Notes: generated from the letters alone by a model not told the origin. A stretch of 64,000 bases of DNA from an uncultured Poribacteria bacterium (GCA_951828515.1 OX639992.1:3636217-3700216); one strand, 5' to 3'; positions 18,476-27,062 are shown, numbered from the stretch's first letter. Program-made: numbers and translations.

Positions 18476-19306
18476 TCAAGCGGCCTTGTCAAAAGGCAGC
18501 GTGGTATCTTGTTGAACATGGGTGGTAATATTGTGTGAGTTTGTATTTTCAGTGGAACTCGTAGAAAATCGGTGGTCTGTGATTTGTGCTTTCAGATAAG
18601 CGACGCGAAGGCCTTGTGTGAGTTTCCGGGGGTGATACCAATGAATGCCGAGTTTCTCACAAACCTCCTGAGGACTTATCGGTTTCTGTGTTGGGTGTGG
18701 CATTTCGAAGATGAGTTTCGTCAGACTTGCTGCGATGAAACTCAGTTGCACGAAGCGATTGATGCTTTTTCGAGATTTCACGCGATACGCGCTGAATCCA
18801 AACTCCTGTTTGAGGTCTCGAAAAGCGGTTTCAATGTGCCATCGGTGCTGATAGTATTCAACGATCTGGGGTATTTCCAGGGTCAAGTCGGTTGTAAAGA
18901 CGCGGAAATACCGATACGGTTTTGAAGGTTTCGGGCGGGTGCGTATAACGACGAGTCGGACATCGACAGGACACATCTTTGTCCGCACGAGGTGTGAAGT
19001 GATCTGATAGTCTCTGTTTCCGATTGACATCGCTTTATACCGGAGTCGCCGGATATTCAAGCGGTCTCCATATTTCTTGGGACGTCCGGGTTTGGGGTGT
19101 TTCGGGGGGTTGGGTAAACGATAGAACACCGCATTTGACTTGGCGCGACACAAGAGGTGATGTCCGAATCCGAGTAACATTTCAAAGACCTTTCGACGAG
19201 CGAAGGCGCGATCAAAGAGAATCAGTCCGTGAGGGATCTTTGAACAGATACGTTTGAGAATAGCATCGCCTTTATCGCCAACCGTCTGCGGGACGATAAG
19301 TTTCAC
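18476..19306 (-). CDS. IS transposase, C-terminal part (second D and E of DDE)
   Basis: 276 aa in this frame from a GTG that overlaps the TGA stop of the upstream part (GTGA). LILFDRAFARRKV carries the second catalytic aspartate. The IS4 signature Y-(2)-R-(3)-E-(6)-K is seen as YYQHRWHIETAFRDLKQEFG. The frame continues upstream of the GTG as WLLFPVWVKL, in the -1 frame relative to the first part, so the two parts belong to one ancestral protein. It needs the first part for a full active site. Confidence 0.88.
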   Translation of the reverse strand: MKLIVPQTVGDKGDAILKRICSKIPHGLILFDRAFARRKVFEMLLGFGHHLLCRAKSNAVFYRLPNPPKHPKPGRPKKYGDRLNIRRLRYKAMSIGNRDYQITSHLVRTKMCPVDVRLVVIRTRPKPSKPYRYFRVFTTDLTLEIPQIVEYYQHRWHIETAFRDLKQEFGFSAYRVKSRKSINRFVQLSFIAASLTKLIFEMPHPTQKPISPQEVCEKLGIHWYHPRKLTQGLRVAYLKAQITDHRFSTSSTENTNSHNITTHVQQDTTLPFDKAA

Positions 19307-19755
19307 CCAAACGGGAAAAAGCAGCCATTGGGTAGGGGTGGCACATAAGAGTCCGAGGGAACCCCAAACTCATGTCCATAGTGGAACTTTGATTGATTGA
19401 CGCGATGCTTTTGATAACTGAAGTTGCGAAAAAAGTGAAGTCCCCATTGCGAGGTACCCGTTTTCAAGGCTTGGGTCTGATCATAAACGTAGACCCACTG
19501 TGGAAATATGGCTTGAAGATATTTCATGAGATGTCCAGCCACCGCATCGGGGTCCCATTTCCCTCGGGAAAGGAACTTGGGGAAAGACCAATATCGCGTC
19601 TGTGAGGCACTCGATTGGTAAAGCTGTGTCAAGGTGCCCTCGCGGGTGTGGGTAATAAACCCATAGATGAATGCTTGGAAAAGCGCAAAGTTTTGGGAGT
19701 TGAACATAAATCGAAAATCCGATAGAATACTTTCTAAGTGGAGAAGCAGGTTCAT
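19303..19755 (-). CDS. IS transposase, N-terminal part (first D of DDE)
   Basis: 150 aa. It contains WVYVYDQTQALKTG, whose aspartate is in the position of the first catalytic residue of IS4-type transposases, and ends in a frame-shifted tail after HYGHEFGV. The next part lies in the -1 frame. Either a frameshift mutation inactivated the transposase or a -1 ribosomal slip or GTGA coupling joins the two. No canonical slippery heptamer is in register in the overlap, so mutation is somewhat more likely. A GAAAGGAAGAAAAAA run precedes the ATG. Confidence 0.85.
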   Translation of the reverse strand: MNLLLHLESILSDFRFMFNSQNFALFQAFIYGFITHTREGTLTQLYQSSASQTRYWSFPKFLSRGKWDPDAVAGHLMKYLQAIFPQWVYVYDQTQALKTGTSQWGLHFFRNFSYQKHRVNQSKFHYGHEFGVPSDSYVPPLPNGCFFPFG

Positions 19756-20072
19756 TTTTTTCTTCCTTTCAAAACACGGATATGTTTATGAAAGGATACC
19801 TGCTTTTCTGCTTTCCCACACCTTAATTCTTAATATTGTCCAAACTTTAGTAGTTTAATAATAGAGACACATGTAAACAATCACAGTAAACTCTTGCTTG
19901 CGAATTGCACCAAAAATGCCGTGTTTACGGTATATTAGAATTTAATCCATTGATGATACTTTGGCAGTTGCTCACGATAAACTTTCTAACATTGACCAAA
20001 AGGATTGAGTGGAAATCAGTTTTCCAACACAACGGCGAAAAGCACTTCATCTTGAATACTCGGTATATCCCC

Positions 20073-21578
20073 ATGGCAACACTTTGGCTTGTTATTCAAC
20101 GAGAATTCCTTTCAAATGTATTGACATCCCGATTCATAATCGGTTTTATCATCTGTCTCATGTCAACTGCTGCCGCAGTTTTTGTGCAGGTTGAAGATTA
20201 TGAGAAACGCTTAGCAGCATATCACACCGCCGTTCAGGAACATCAAGAAACAGCCCGGACATGGGATCTCTACAGCCAAATTAATCCCAAGGCACACAGA
20301 AAGCCTAACTCGTTGAGTATCTTTAACGTCGGTATGGAAAAATCCGGTGCCGATATGGTGAGTATTCAACTCGCAACACCTATCTGGGAGAAAGCCGCAC
20401 AGAAACACGGATCCGATAATCCGTTCCTCTCCATTTTTCTTGCCATTGACGCTATCTTTATCTTCAAAATCATCCTAAGTGCCTTGGCGATCCTCTTCGC
20501 TTACAATACGATTTCAGGGGAACACGAGGATGGCACCCTAAAATTAGTGTTGTCCAATCCGATTCCCAGGGACACCCTCGTGATAGGGAAATACCTCGGC
20601 GGCATGTTATCTCTGTTCCCAATGGTGGTTATCAGCTTTATCATCGGAATCCTTATCGCTTACGCTTCTCCTGCGACCGATTTCAATGGCGCTGATCTGT
20701 TCCGGCTCGTTGCCGTGCTCATTCTTTCCCTATTGTACGTGTCAACGTGTTACCTTTTAGGGATGCTTCTATCCGTATGGACAAAGGAAGCAACCACCAC
20801 GCTCATCCTTTCAATGTTCATTTGGGGAATCCTAACAATCCTACATTCCAATATGGCAACTTTCGCAGTCATGAAATTCCCGCCTTATCAACCACAAGCT
20901 GAAAAGGAGATTCTGCAGCATATTCAGCAGAGATGGGAAGATTTTAGGGAAGAACGGGATGCTTACGTCCTCAAGAAGTGGCGATACGAACATCCAGCTA
21001 GCGCGATTACTCCGATAAGCGATGGGAATTTTTTAGTAGCGATGTACACGAGTTCACCAGAGGAAATCGGGTATAGTGAGTTCTATTATATCAAACAGAT
21101 CCACATCGTGGATGTCTCCAAATTTCAGGAAGTATTGAACTACCAAGAACCCCTACGTATCGACTACGCAAATCAAGCAGAGGCACTCCTCAAACGGAAA
21201 GAACAGGTTGAAGAAAGGAACAGACAGTTCGTCAAAGGTATCTCCCGGTTTTCCTTCGCAGACGCATACCGATTTGCCGTTGGCGCGATAACCGATACAG
21301 ACAGGGAAAGTTACCAAGACTTTATTAGACGAGCAAGGCGTTATAAACGTCAAGTTGTCGACTATCTCAGCGGTAAAAACGCTTTTTCCGCGAGAGCATG
21401 GTTTTCCAGCGATCAAGGAGGGGCGGAACTTATAGATCTCCCGATCTTTCAGCACCCACATAATTCTTTCCCTGAAAGTCTTTCGCGCGCATCAGCCGAT
21501 ATTTTTATTTTGTTGGTGTGGAATATCGTCCTATTTATAGCCGCGTATGTGTCGTTCCTTCGCTATGAAATAAGCTAA
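20073..21578 (+). CDS. ABC-2 type transporter permease
   Basis: 501 aa from the ATG at 20073; this start aligns with that of the next permease, while a longer frame from 19905 adds an unlikely 56 residues. First TM segment at about 20-40, then a large non-cytoplasmic domain, then ISGEHEDGTLKLVLSNPIPRDTLVIGKYLGG, the hallmark of ABC-2 permeases, followed by several TM segments, a second soluble domain and a final TM helix. No strong ribosome binding site. The IS element ends 220 bases upstream and may have separated the gene from its promoter or from an ATPase gene. Substrate unknown. Confidence 0.88.
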   Translation: MATLWLVIQREFLSNVLTSRFIIGFIICLMSTAAAVFVQVEDYEKRLAAYHTAVQEHQETARTWDLYSQINPKAHRKPNSLSIFNVGMEKSGADMVSIQLATPIWEKAAQKHGSDNPFLSIFLAIDAIFIFKIILSALAILFAYNTISGEHEDGTLKLVLSNPIPRDTLVIGKYLGGMLSLFPMVVISFIIGILIAYASPATDFNGADLFRLVAVLILSLLYVSTCYLLGMLLSVWTKEATTTLILSMFIWGILTILHSNMATFAVMKFPPYQPQAEKEILQHIQQRWEDFREERDAYVLKKWRYEHPASAITPISDGNFLVAMYTSSPEEIGYSEFYYIKQIHIVDVSKFQEVLNYQEPLRIDYANQAEALLKRKEQVEERNRQFVKGISRFSFADAYRFAVGAITDTDRESYQDFIRRARRYKRQVVDYLSGKNAFSARAWFSSDQGGAELIDLPIFQHPHNSFPESLSRASADIFILLVWNIVLFIAAYVSFLRYEIS

Positions 21579-21633
21579 ACAATAACCCAACAACCTAACT
21601 ATCAATAGGTGCTTGTGAGGCAAACAGACGAAT

Positions 21634-23091
21634 ATGATTTGGCACATCGCAAAAAAAGAAATATACTACAATCTGATGACCCTACGGTTCGTCTTGATGA
21701 TAATTCTGTTGCCCATCTTGATGATCGCCAATGCCCTAATATATGGCTTCGGGGATAATGGGTATACAGCGGAAATACGAGATTATAACCGTAAAGTAAA
21801 CCAAGGACGCTCTCATATTGAAAAATATGCTGCCAGGGGTTTAGGGGAGTTAGCGATGGTCGGTCCAGCAGAGATACCCAAGCGCCCGCCCCAGTTGAAA
21901 TTCTGTGCCGATGGAATTGATGCCCTCATACCCCAATCTATTACGATCGCACATCGCATAAATTGGGAACGGCCTGAATACGAGGACTTGGTTGAAAGCT
22001 ATAGTTGGCGGGAGTTGTGGTCCTTAGAATATCTACCTTCAAATCATGGTGATGACGCAACTACGCTCATCAAAATTGACTGGGTATTTATCGGTGTCTT
22101 CATAAGTTTTTTTGTTATTTTATTTACTTTCGATGCTATCGCCGGGGAACGCGTTCGGGGAACACTCAGTCTCATGATGTCCAACCCAATCTCTCATGGA
22201 CAGGTATTATTAGCAAAATACTTAGGAACCTTTTTTACCCTCATCATCCCACTCCTGATTGGAATCCTCATGAACCTGCTCATCATCTACCTATCAGGGA
22301 ACATCCCCTTCGATTCAGGCAGTTGGCTTCGGATTTTAGGAATGATCGGACTTTTCGCGTTGCATATTTCTATCTTCATTTTTTTGGGACTGTTTTTCTC
22401 AAGTCGCGTCTCAAATGCCATCACCAGTTTAGTGTGGCTATTGCTAACTTGGGTCTGTTTAGCATTTATCTTCCCGAGTCTACTTGGACTATTCGTCGGA
22501 ACCCTTGATCCAATCCCATCAATGGAAAGAATATCCGCGGAAAAACGCTTGCAATTAGCGAACATAGAGGATGAATTTCGCCCAGCAGCACTGGTGGAAG
22601 CAACAAAACTCAGTGAAGCCCCTTCCGTTGACAATCCATCAGCAACGCGTCTATGGGCGACCTACTTCAGGGAAAGGTCTGAAGTGCAAACTCGCATAGC
22701 AGATGCGCGTGTAGATCAGCAATTGAGACAGGTGCAACTCGCCTGCGAACTCACCCAGATCTCTCCGACGGCCTGTTTCCAATACACCATAGAAGGACTC
22801 GCGAATACCGGAATAGTCAGTTATATCAGTTTTGTTAAACAAGTACGCCGCTATAGAAATACATTCATAGATTTCATCAAAACGGAGGATAAGAGTGATC
22901 CCCATAGTCTCCATATCTACCCCGTGAGAGAGGGCTTATCTCAGAAACCCGTGGATCCAGAGACCGTACCCATATTTAAAGAACGCATCTCGCATCAAAA
23001 CGCGATTTTTCCACTTGGACTGCTGATCCTTTACAATGCCCTGTTCTTTATCGCCGCACAATTATCATTCCTCAAATGTGACTTAAAATAG
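21634..23091 (+). CDS. ABC-2 type transporter permease (paralogue)
   Basis: 485 aa, 55 bases after the first permease and probably cotranscribed. Same layout: TM at about 15-36 (FVLMIILLPILMIANALIYG), a soluble domain to ~150, the AGERVRGTLSLMMSNPISHGQVLLAKYLG motif, several TM segments, a second soluble domain and a C-terminal TM (NAIFPLGLLILYNALFFIAAQLS). The two would form a heterodimeric membrane unit. Their ATPase is not found within 15 kb on either side, so it must be encoded elsewhere or was lost when the IS inserted. Confidence 0.88.
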   Translation: MIWHIAKKEIYYNLMTLRFVLMIILLPILMIANALIYGFGDNGYTAEIRDYNRKVNQGRSHIEKYAARGLGELAMVGPAEIPKRPPQLKFCADGIDALIPQSITIAHRINWERPEYEDLVESYSWRELWSLEYLPSNHGDDATTLIKIDWVFIGVFISFFVILFTFDAIAGERVRGTLSLMMSNPISHGQVLLAKYLGTFFTLIIPLLIGILMNLLIIYLSGNIPFDSGSWLRILGMIGLFALHISIFIFLGLFFSSRVSNAITSLVWLLLTWVCLAFIFPSLLGLFVGTLDPIPSMERISAEKRLQLANIEDEFRPAALVEATKLSEAPSVDNPSATRLWATYFRERSEVQTRIADARVDQQLRQVQLACELTQISPTACFQYTIEGLANTGIVSYISFVKQVRRYRNTFIDFIKTEDKSDPHSLHIYPVREGLSQKPVDPETVPIFKERISHQNAIFPLGLLILYNALFFIAAQLSFLKCDLK

Positions 23092-23222
23092 ATGATAACC
23101 ATTTATCAGGTGGGTCGCTCATTGTAAAATGAACTAATGCCTTTTTCTACTAACCCTTTCAATCTATCTTCTTTAGAGGATTTTTTCGGAATTAGTCGTT
23201 TTGGACTTGAGAAAAAATAAAT

Positions 23223-23251
23223 TTGACAAAAAATACAAAAAATTGCATAAT
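23223..23251 (+). promoter_or_regulatory. Strong promoter in front of the 84-bp tandem repeat
   Basis: TTGACA (23223-23228), 17-base spacer, CATAAT (23246-23251). Transcription would start near 23258, at the first base of the repeat. No protein-coding gene follows within 700 bases. Confidence 0.6.
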
Positions 23252-23260
23252 ATTTAAAAT

Positions 23261-23428
23261 GCCATTTGGTAGCGAATTTCATCTGTTTCGTTTGAGGCAG
23301 TCGCTACATCTGCCGAGTGGGATCGGAATGGCGTTTTCAAGAACGCCATTTAGTAGCGAATTCCACCTGCCTCGTTTGAGGCAGTCGCTATTATCGCGCT
23401 GAGTGGAATCGGAATGGCGTCTTCATCC
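23261..23428 (+). repeat. Two tandem 84-bp units with strong hairpins; candidate non-coding RNA
   Basis: Unit 1 is 23261-23344 and unit 2 is 23345-23428, each beginning GCCATTT-x-GTAGCGAATT. In unit 2, CTGCCTC pairs with GAGGCAG around GTTT, and TAGCGA pairs with TCGCTA outside it; unit 1 keeps most of this (CTGTTTC/GAGGCAG with G-U pairs). GGCGTT/AACGCC forms another stem across the junction. With the promoter directly upstream this could be a transcribed structured RNA, or a repeat that happened to land there. Confidence 0.6.
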
Positions 23429-23940
23429 CAAACCTGATGAGTTTTGAAAAGGTTTCAATGCCGGTAGTTATTTTCCAAAAACTCCTTGAAACTAACCCAC
23501 AATCGGAAGCGGATTTCTCTTTTATAAACTCATCTTTCTCGGTCTCCCATTGGGGCTGTCATAAGATCTCCTTTTCACAAAAAATCATAGAAATCAGCAC
23601 CGCCCTTAAATAGGTTATTTTTGGTGCTGTATAGTTAATTGGTAAACTTCCCTGTGAGTCCTGGCTGTACCAATCGGATAGGGGCGGCACCTCTAATTCT
23701 TTCTGTAGTTGAATGCCAATGTCAACACTAGATTTCCTATTAGTGTGGACCTTGTTGCCTGCCAGTTGATGGTACATAGTGGTATTTATCCTGACTATCG
23801 TTTCCCATCTTTGAACCTTGCAATTGCGCTCCGTTCGGCTAACACTGCCTTCGTATAATGCGCTGGAATCAGTGAGGATTTCCAGAGTACGCGCAGTATG
23901 CATATAGACAACAATCGCACCGGCTTTGTTTTTGGTGTGA
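23429..23940. other. Intergenic region without a supported gene
   Basis: No frame with both a ribosome binding site and a natural composition. AAACCT (23432) and AGGTTT (23452) could form a weak hairpin after the tandem repeat. Confidence 0.45.
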
Positions 23941-23947
23941 ATTCTGC

Positions 23948-23953
23948 TATAAT
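23948..23953 (+). promoter_or_regulatory. Extended -10 element of the MNT/HEPN operon
   Basis: TGC-TATAAT, an extended -10, 54 bases before the nucleotidyltransferase start; the -35 match (TTGTTT, 16-base spacer) is weak. Confidence 0.45.
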
Positions 23954-24006
23954 CACAGGAAGGACGTTTTGAGTTTTCTAAAAAACATGGATAAACGGAG
24001 CGGGCA

Positions 24007-24321
24007 ATGAACAACGAATTTATCTCAATTATGACAGATCGAATTGTACAAGGCTTTGATCCCTTGCAGATTATCCTCTTCGGCTCACAGGCACGTGGGG
24101 ACGCAGATCAGCAAAGCGACATAGATCTGCTCGTCATTTTTGCCGAAGGCACCGATAAACGGAAAACTGCCGTAGACATCCGAGTCGCCTTAGCGGATTT
24201 GCCTGTGGCGAAAGACATCGTTGTCTCGACGCCTGAAGAACTCGAACGCCACCGTACACGGATTGGATCGGTCCTACGTTTTGCGCAACGCGAGGGGAAA
24301 GTCCTCTATGCAAGCGACTGA
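24007..24321 (+). CDS. Minimal nucleotidyltransferase (MNT), MntA-like antitoxin
   Basis: 104 aa. The MNT signature is complete: ILFGSQARGDADQQSDIDLLVIF (GS-x-x-RG and D-x-D). CGGAG lies 7 bases before the ATG. The stop overlaps the start of the HEPN gene by 14 bases, which points to translational coupling. MNT proteins paired with HEPN proteins often act as antitoxins, some by adding AMP to the HEPN partner. A kanamycin-nucleotidyltransferase-like role is not supported at this length. Confidence 0.92.
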   Translation: MNNEFISIMTDRIVQGFDPLQIILFGSQARGDADQQSDIDLLVIFAEGTDKRKTAVDIRVALADLPVAKDIVVSTPEELERHRTRIGSVLRFAQREGKVLYASD

Positions 24322-24730
24322 TCGACACATAGACACCGCCTGTTGGCTGCGCTATGCCAAAGAAGACTTGGTAACTGCTGAAATCCTTCTCAGAGAATCC
24401 GATGTTCCACCTCGCCAAGCGTGTTGGTGTGCACAACAATCTGCTGAGAAGGCACTTAAGGCAGTATTAATCTTCTTAGAGATTGATTTTCCAAGAACAC
24501 ATGACTTGAATACTCTGCGGAGTTTGGTGCCTGAGAGTTGGCAACTCAAAATCACGCATCCAGCCTTGGCATCCTTAACCGGATGGGCAGTCGAAGCCAG
24601 ATACCCGGGTGAAATGCCAGAAGCCACGAACGCAGATGCATCCGAGGCTGTTGAACAGGCACGAGTTATCTGGACATCTGTGTCTACTGCACTCTCAGAA
24701 CACGGTTATCGTATAGGGCAAGATTTGTGA
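24308..24730 (+). CDS. HEPN-domain protein, partner of the MNT protein
   Basis: 140 aa from the ATG at 24308, preceded by GAGGGGAAAG. HEPN features: WLRYAKEDLVTAEILL, QACWCAQQSAEKALKAVLIFLEIDFPRTHDLNTLRSLVP, and later EARYPGE. This is the common four-helix HEPN type encoded next to MNT genes. The R-x(4-6)-H RNase motif of toxic HEPN proteins is not visible, so it may lack RNase activity or use another site. Together the pair is a toxin-antitoxin-like module; activity is inference. Confidence 0.9.
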   Translation: MQATDRHIDTACWLRYAKEDLVTAEILLRESDVPPRQACWCAQQSAEKALKAVLIFLEIDFPRTHDLNTLRSLVPESWQLKITHPALASLTGWAVEARYPGEMPEATNADASEAVEQARVIWTSVSTALSEHGYRIGQDL

Positions 24731-24824
24731 TTACGTTCGTTGAGCATGTACTGCCACCGGAAATTAGGGCCACCCTCTAAACCAAGAGTGTGATAGAATA
24801 CACTCTCACAGAAAGGAGCATCCG

Positions 24825-25160
24825 ATGGCGAAACGAAAACGAAGACACTTTACCCCCGAGTTTAAAGCCGAAGTTGTTCTTGAGGCCCTCCGCGGTGAAA
24901 GTTCCCAAGCGGAGTTGTGTCGCCGCCATAACCTCAGCGAAGACCAACTCTCCACATGGAAGCGTCAACTCCTTGAAAACGCGACATCTCTCTTTAAGTC
25001 AAGGGATAAGTCGTCCAAGGCGGCGACGGAGCGAATCGCGCAACTGGAGCAACACGTTGGGAGATTGGCCGTGGCACTGGACATCCAAAAGAAAGCCTTA
25101 AATTGGGTGAGCGAAAAGGCGGATCCGGACGATCAGGACGGAAAAGGTTCCCCTGAATGA
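24825..25160 (+). CDS. IS3-family transposase OrfA
   Basis: 111 aa. Helix-turn-helix of the HTH_Tnp_1 type: RRHFTPEFKAEVVLEALRGE, AELCRRHNLSEDQLSTWKRQLL, then a leucine-zipper-like segment ERIAQLEQHVGRLAVALDIQKK. GAAAGGAG lies before the ATG. The OrfB that should follow is almost wholly deleted (see next entry), so the element cannot transpose by itself. Confidence 0.9.
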   Translation: MAKRKRRHFTPEFKAEVVLEALRGESSQAELCRRHNLSEDQLSTWKRQLLENATSLFKSRDKSSKAATERIAQLEQHVGRLAVALDIQKKALNWVSEKADPDDQDGKGSPE

Positions 25161-25290
25161 CGCTGAGGATAGGATGGCGGCGAGAGCGTGCATCGGGCAT
25201 TTTGTCCTACAGGTGTATTCCCACAAACGCCCTCACTCAGCGTTAGGGTATTTGACACCCGTTGAATGTGAGCAACATCACTCGTCTTAA
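25147..25290 (+). pseudogene. Remnant of IS3-family OrfB (C-terminal end only)
   Basis: In the +1 frame relative to OrfA the sequence reads PLNDAEDRMAARACIGHF, then VYSHKRPHSALGYLTPVE and a TAA at 25288. YNxxRPHSALGxxTP is the standard end of IS3 OrfB. The catalytic core (D, D, E) is gone; OrfA runs straight into this tail, showing an internal deletion of about 0.7-0.8 kb. Confidence 0.88.
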
Positions 25291-25382
25291 CTTTACTGAT
25301 TTTTGGCGTAAATAAACGTTGGCACTTCAAGCCGCAGAGCTTAGGTCCTACTTAAAAGGATACACCCCTGAAAAGGAGCAAA

Positions 25383-25616
25383 ATGGCATATCAAGAATTA
25401 CGAGCGCATAAACAAGATATCCTGAATGAGATCGGTTCGGAGTGGGTCCGAAAAGAGAAAGCAATGTTAGTTTCTTATGGCATTGTCAATTGGGGTATGT
25501 CAAGAAAAGAGGCATCGGATATGGCAGAGCTTACTGTGGAAGAGATGCTGACCGATGCTGTGAAACGTAAGGCGAAGGGTTTGCCGTGGAAGATGCTTTT
25601 TCAACCTCAGACTTAA
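25383..25616 (+). CDS. Small hypothetical protein
   Basis: 77 aa, AAAAGGAG 5 bases before the ATG. Charged and helical with no signal peptide or TM: MAYQELRAHKQDILNEI at the N-terminus and KEASDMAELTVEEMLTDAVKRKAKG later. The strong ribosome binding site and natural composition support a real gene. It lies just after the IS3 remnant, so it could be a small accessory gene. Family not recognised. Confidence 0.6.
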   Translation: MAYQELRAHKQDILNEIGSEWVRKEKAMLVSYGIVNWGMSRKEASDMAELTVEEMLTDAVKRKAKGLPWKMLFQPQT

Positions 25617-25821
25617 CTTGGAGACAAGCAACTGCTACGAGGCGGATTCTATTTTCGGAAAAAAGAGACAATGGGGACTTCAGACTGATAAAGTAGGCAG
25701 GAGAAAAATTATCACCAGTATTGTCAGCGGGGTTTCCTGTGCAGCAATCGCAAACGCAAGAAGTATATCAGAAAGCATACGGGAAATCAAAGAATTCGGG
25801 TTAGCCTTATTCTCGGAAACC

Positions 25822-26349
25822 TCACCGCTCCGCCTCTATATGAGACGCAATAATAGCGATACCTCCCGTTAGGGTCATACAACCGAAAAGAGAGCCCGCA
25901 GCAACTGATTTCATTTGATACGATCGCATCCTCGCCTCATAGGCATCGGCGTAAAATTTGACATACTCCGGCGATTTTCCGATCAATCTCTCAGGTGGTG
26001 GATTCGGTGGACGGAGATAATATCGAAGCAGCAGACTGAAGGCCCCCGCGGCACTCATTGAAGCCGTCAAGTAAAAAAGATCGTCCTGTCCCTGTCCGAG
26101 CGTTGCGTCAGCAATGAATCCCGTCATCAGACCACACATCCCTGCGGCGAAAGTCGCACTCATGCCTGCTCCAAAAGAAGCCAGCACCTCCACATCGCGT
26201 TTGGTATCCGCCGCCGCTGCTGCTTTTGCCTGAAGACGTATCGAGTCCTGCACCGCAAGTGGCAGCTGCGCAGAATGTTTAGCACCGCAGCCTGTAAGTG
26301 CAAGGATCCACACACTTGACAAACACCCTAAACATCGTAAGAATTTCAC
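25822..26349 (-). CDS. Putative lipoprotein with membrane segments
   Basis: 175 aa from a GTG start with AAGGA 8 bases upstream. Lipobox LTGC at residues 18-21. Two glycine/alanine-rich hydrophobic stretches follow (GAGMSATFAAGMCGLMTGFIA, ASMSAAGAFSLLLRYYL) and a third near the end (GSLFGCMTLTGGIAIIA). The combination of a lipobox and later hydrophobic helices is unusual. It starts 20 bases after the polysaccharide deacetylase gene and is probably cotranscribed with it. Function unknown. Confidence 0.75.
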   Translation of the reverse strand: MKFLRCLGCLSSVWILALTGCGAKHSAQLPLAVQDSIRLQAKAAAAADTKRDVEVLASFGAGMSATFAAGMCGLMTGFIADATLGQGQDDLFYLTASMSAAGAFSLLLRYYLRPPNPPPERLIGKSPEYVKFYADAYEARMRSYQMKSVAAGSLFGCMTLTGGIAIIASHIEAER

Positions 26350-26369
26350 AAGAGATTTCCTTATCCCTT

Positions 26370-27062
26370 TTAATGGCGCACGTCCGATAACCGCACAAAC
26401 GTGTATCCGTCTCGTTTAAGCGCAGTAATGGTCCTGTCTGTTGCCGCTATGGTTCCCAGACGGGTAGCGTTCCCATAGACGCCTTTTCCATCGTGGAAGA
26501 TGACAATGGAACCCGGCTTTACTTTCCGCAACACCGTTTTGGTAATTTTGTCCGGGTTCTGTGTTGTCCAATCCCAACTCCATACATTACCGCTCACATG
26601 TGCGCGGTCCCGCTTCGCGAGCACCCACGCCACCGGCAGAAATCTTGTTAAGATAGGTGCCCGAAACACAATCTCACCCTTTACACCGATGTGGCGAAGC
26701 AGGGCATCCGTCCGCTCAATTTCCCGCCGGACAGAGGCGGGCGGCAGCAACCCCAAGACAGGATGGCTATAGGAATGGTTACCGACCTGGTGTCCTTCGG
26801 CGATAACGCGGCGTACCGTTTCAGGATACCGTTCAACCCGATTCCCGATCATAAAAAACGTGGCTTTGACATCATGTTTGGCGAGGACATCCAGCAACTG
26901 ATGGGTATAAGGCGGACTCGGTCCATCATCAAAGGTGAGCGCGACAATCCGTTGATGTGTGTTCAGGTGAACAATATTCTCTCCGAAGGGCGGTCTGAAG
27001 AAAACCCACAACAATGCGACCCCTGACACAGCAGCGATTATTAATTTCATGTTTCTATCCAT
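26370..27062 (-). CDS. Polysaccharide deacetylase (NodB homology domain)
   Basis: 230 aa. One N-terminal TM or signal anchor (LIIAAVSGVALLWVFF), then the NodB domain: ALTFDDGPSPPYT (metal-binding and catalytic Asp), FFMIGNRVERYPE, GNHSYSHPVLG (His-x3-His metal site), VFRAPIL, WDWTTQNP and SIVIFHDGKG. All five family motifs are present, so it should be an active de-N-acetylase of an envelope polymer such as peptidoglycan or an exopolysaccharide. Either ATG (27062 or 27050) could be the start; neither has a strong ribosome binding site. Confidence 0.93.
   Translation of the reverse strand: MDRNMKLIIAAVSGVALLWVFFRPPFGENIVHLNTHQRIVALTFDDGPSPPYTHQLLDVLAKHDVKATFFMIGNRVERYPETVRRVIAEGHQVGNHSYSHPVLGLLPPASVRREIERTDALLRHIGVKGEIVFRAPILTRFLPVAWVLAKRDRAHVSGNVWSWDWTTQNPDKITKTVLRKVKPGSIVIFHDGKGVYGNATRLGTIAATDRTITALKRDGYTFVRLSDVRH

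Larger units (their letters stand above)
18449..19851 (-). mobile_element. Complete IS4-like insertion sequence with 8-bp target duplication
   Basis: 1403 bp. The ends are inverted repeats of at least 21 bp starting ACTAAAGTTTGGACAATATT (18449 inward and, complemented, 19851 inward). Both sides are flanked by AGTTTAAT (18441-18448 and 19852-19859), a perfect 8-bp target duplication, so the insertion is probably recent. The element encodes an IS4-type DDE transposase in two overlapping frames on the minus strand. It separates the DUF1326 gene from the ABC-2 permease genes. Confidence 0.92.

Noticed and set aside
19303-19400. Programmed -1 frameshift in the IS transposase
   Set aside because: The frame relation is right, but the best candidate, C-TTT-TTC, is not a standard slippery heptamer; kept only as a possibility.
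23559-24014. Open frame of 151 codons on the minus strand
   Set aside because: No recognisable domain or ribosome binding site, and it overlaps the promoter and start of the MNT gene.
25618-25872. Open frame of 84 codons after the small hypothetical gene
   Set aside because: TTG start without a ribosome binding site, and it overlaps the lipoprotein gene on the other strand by about 50 bases.
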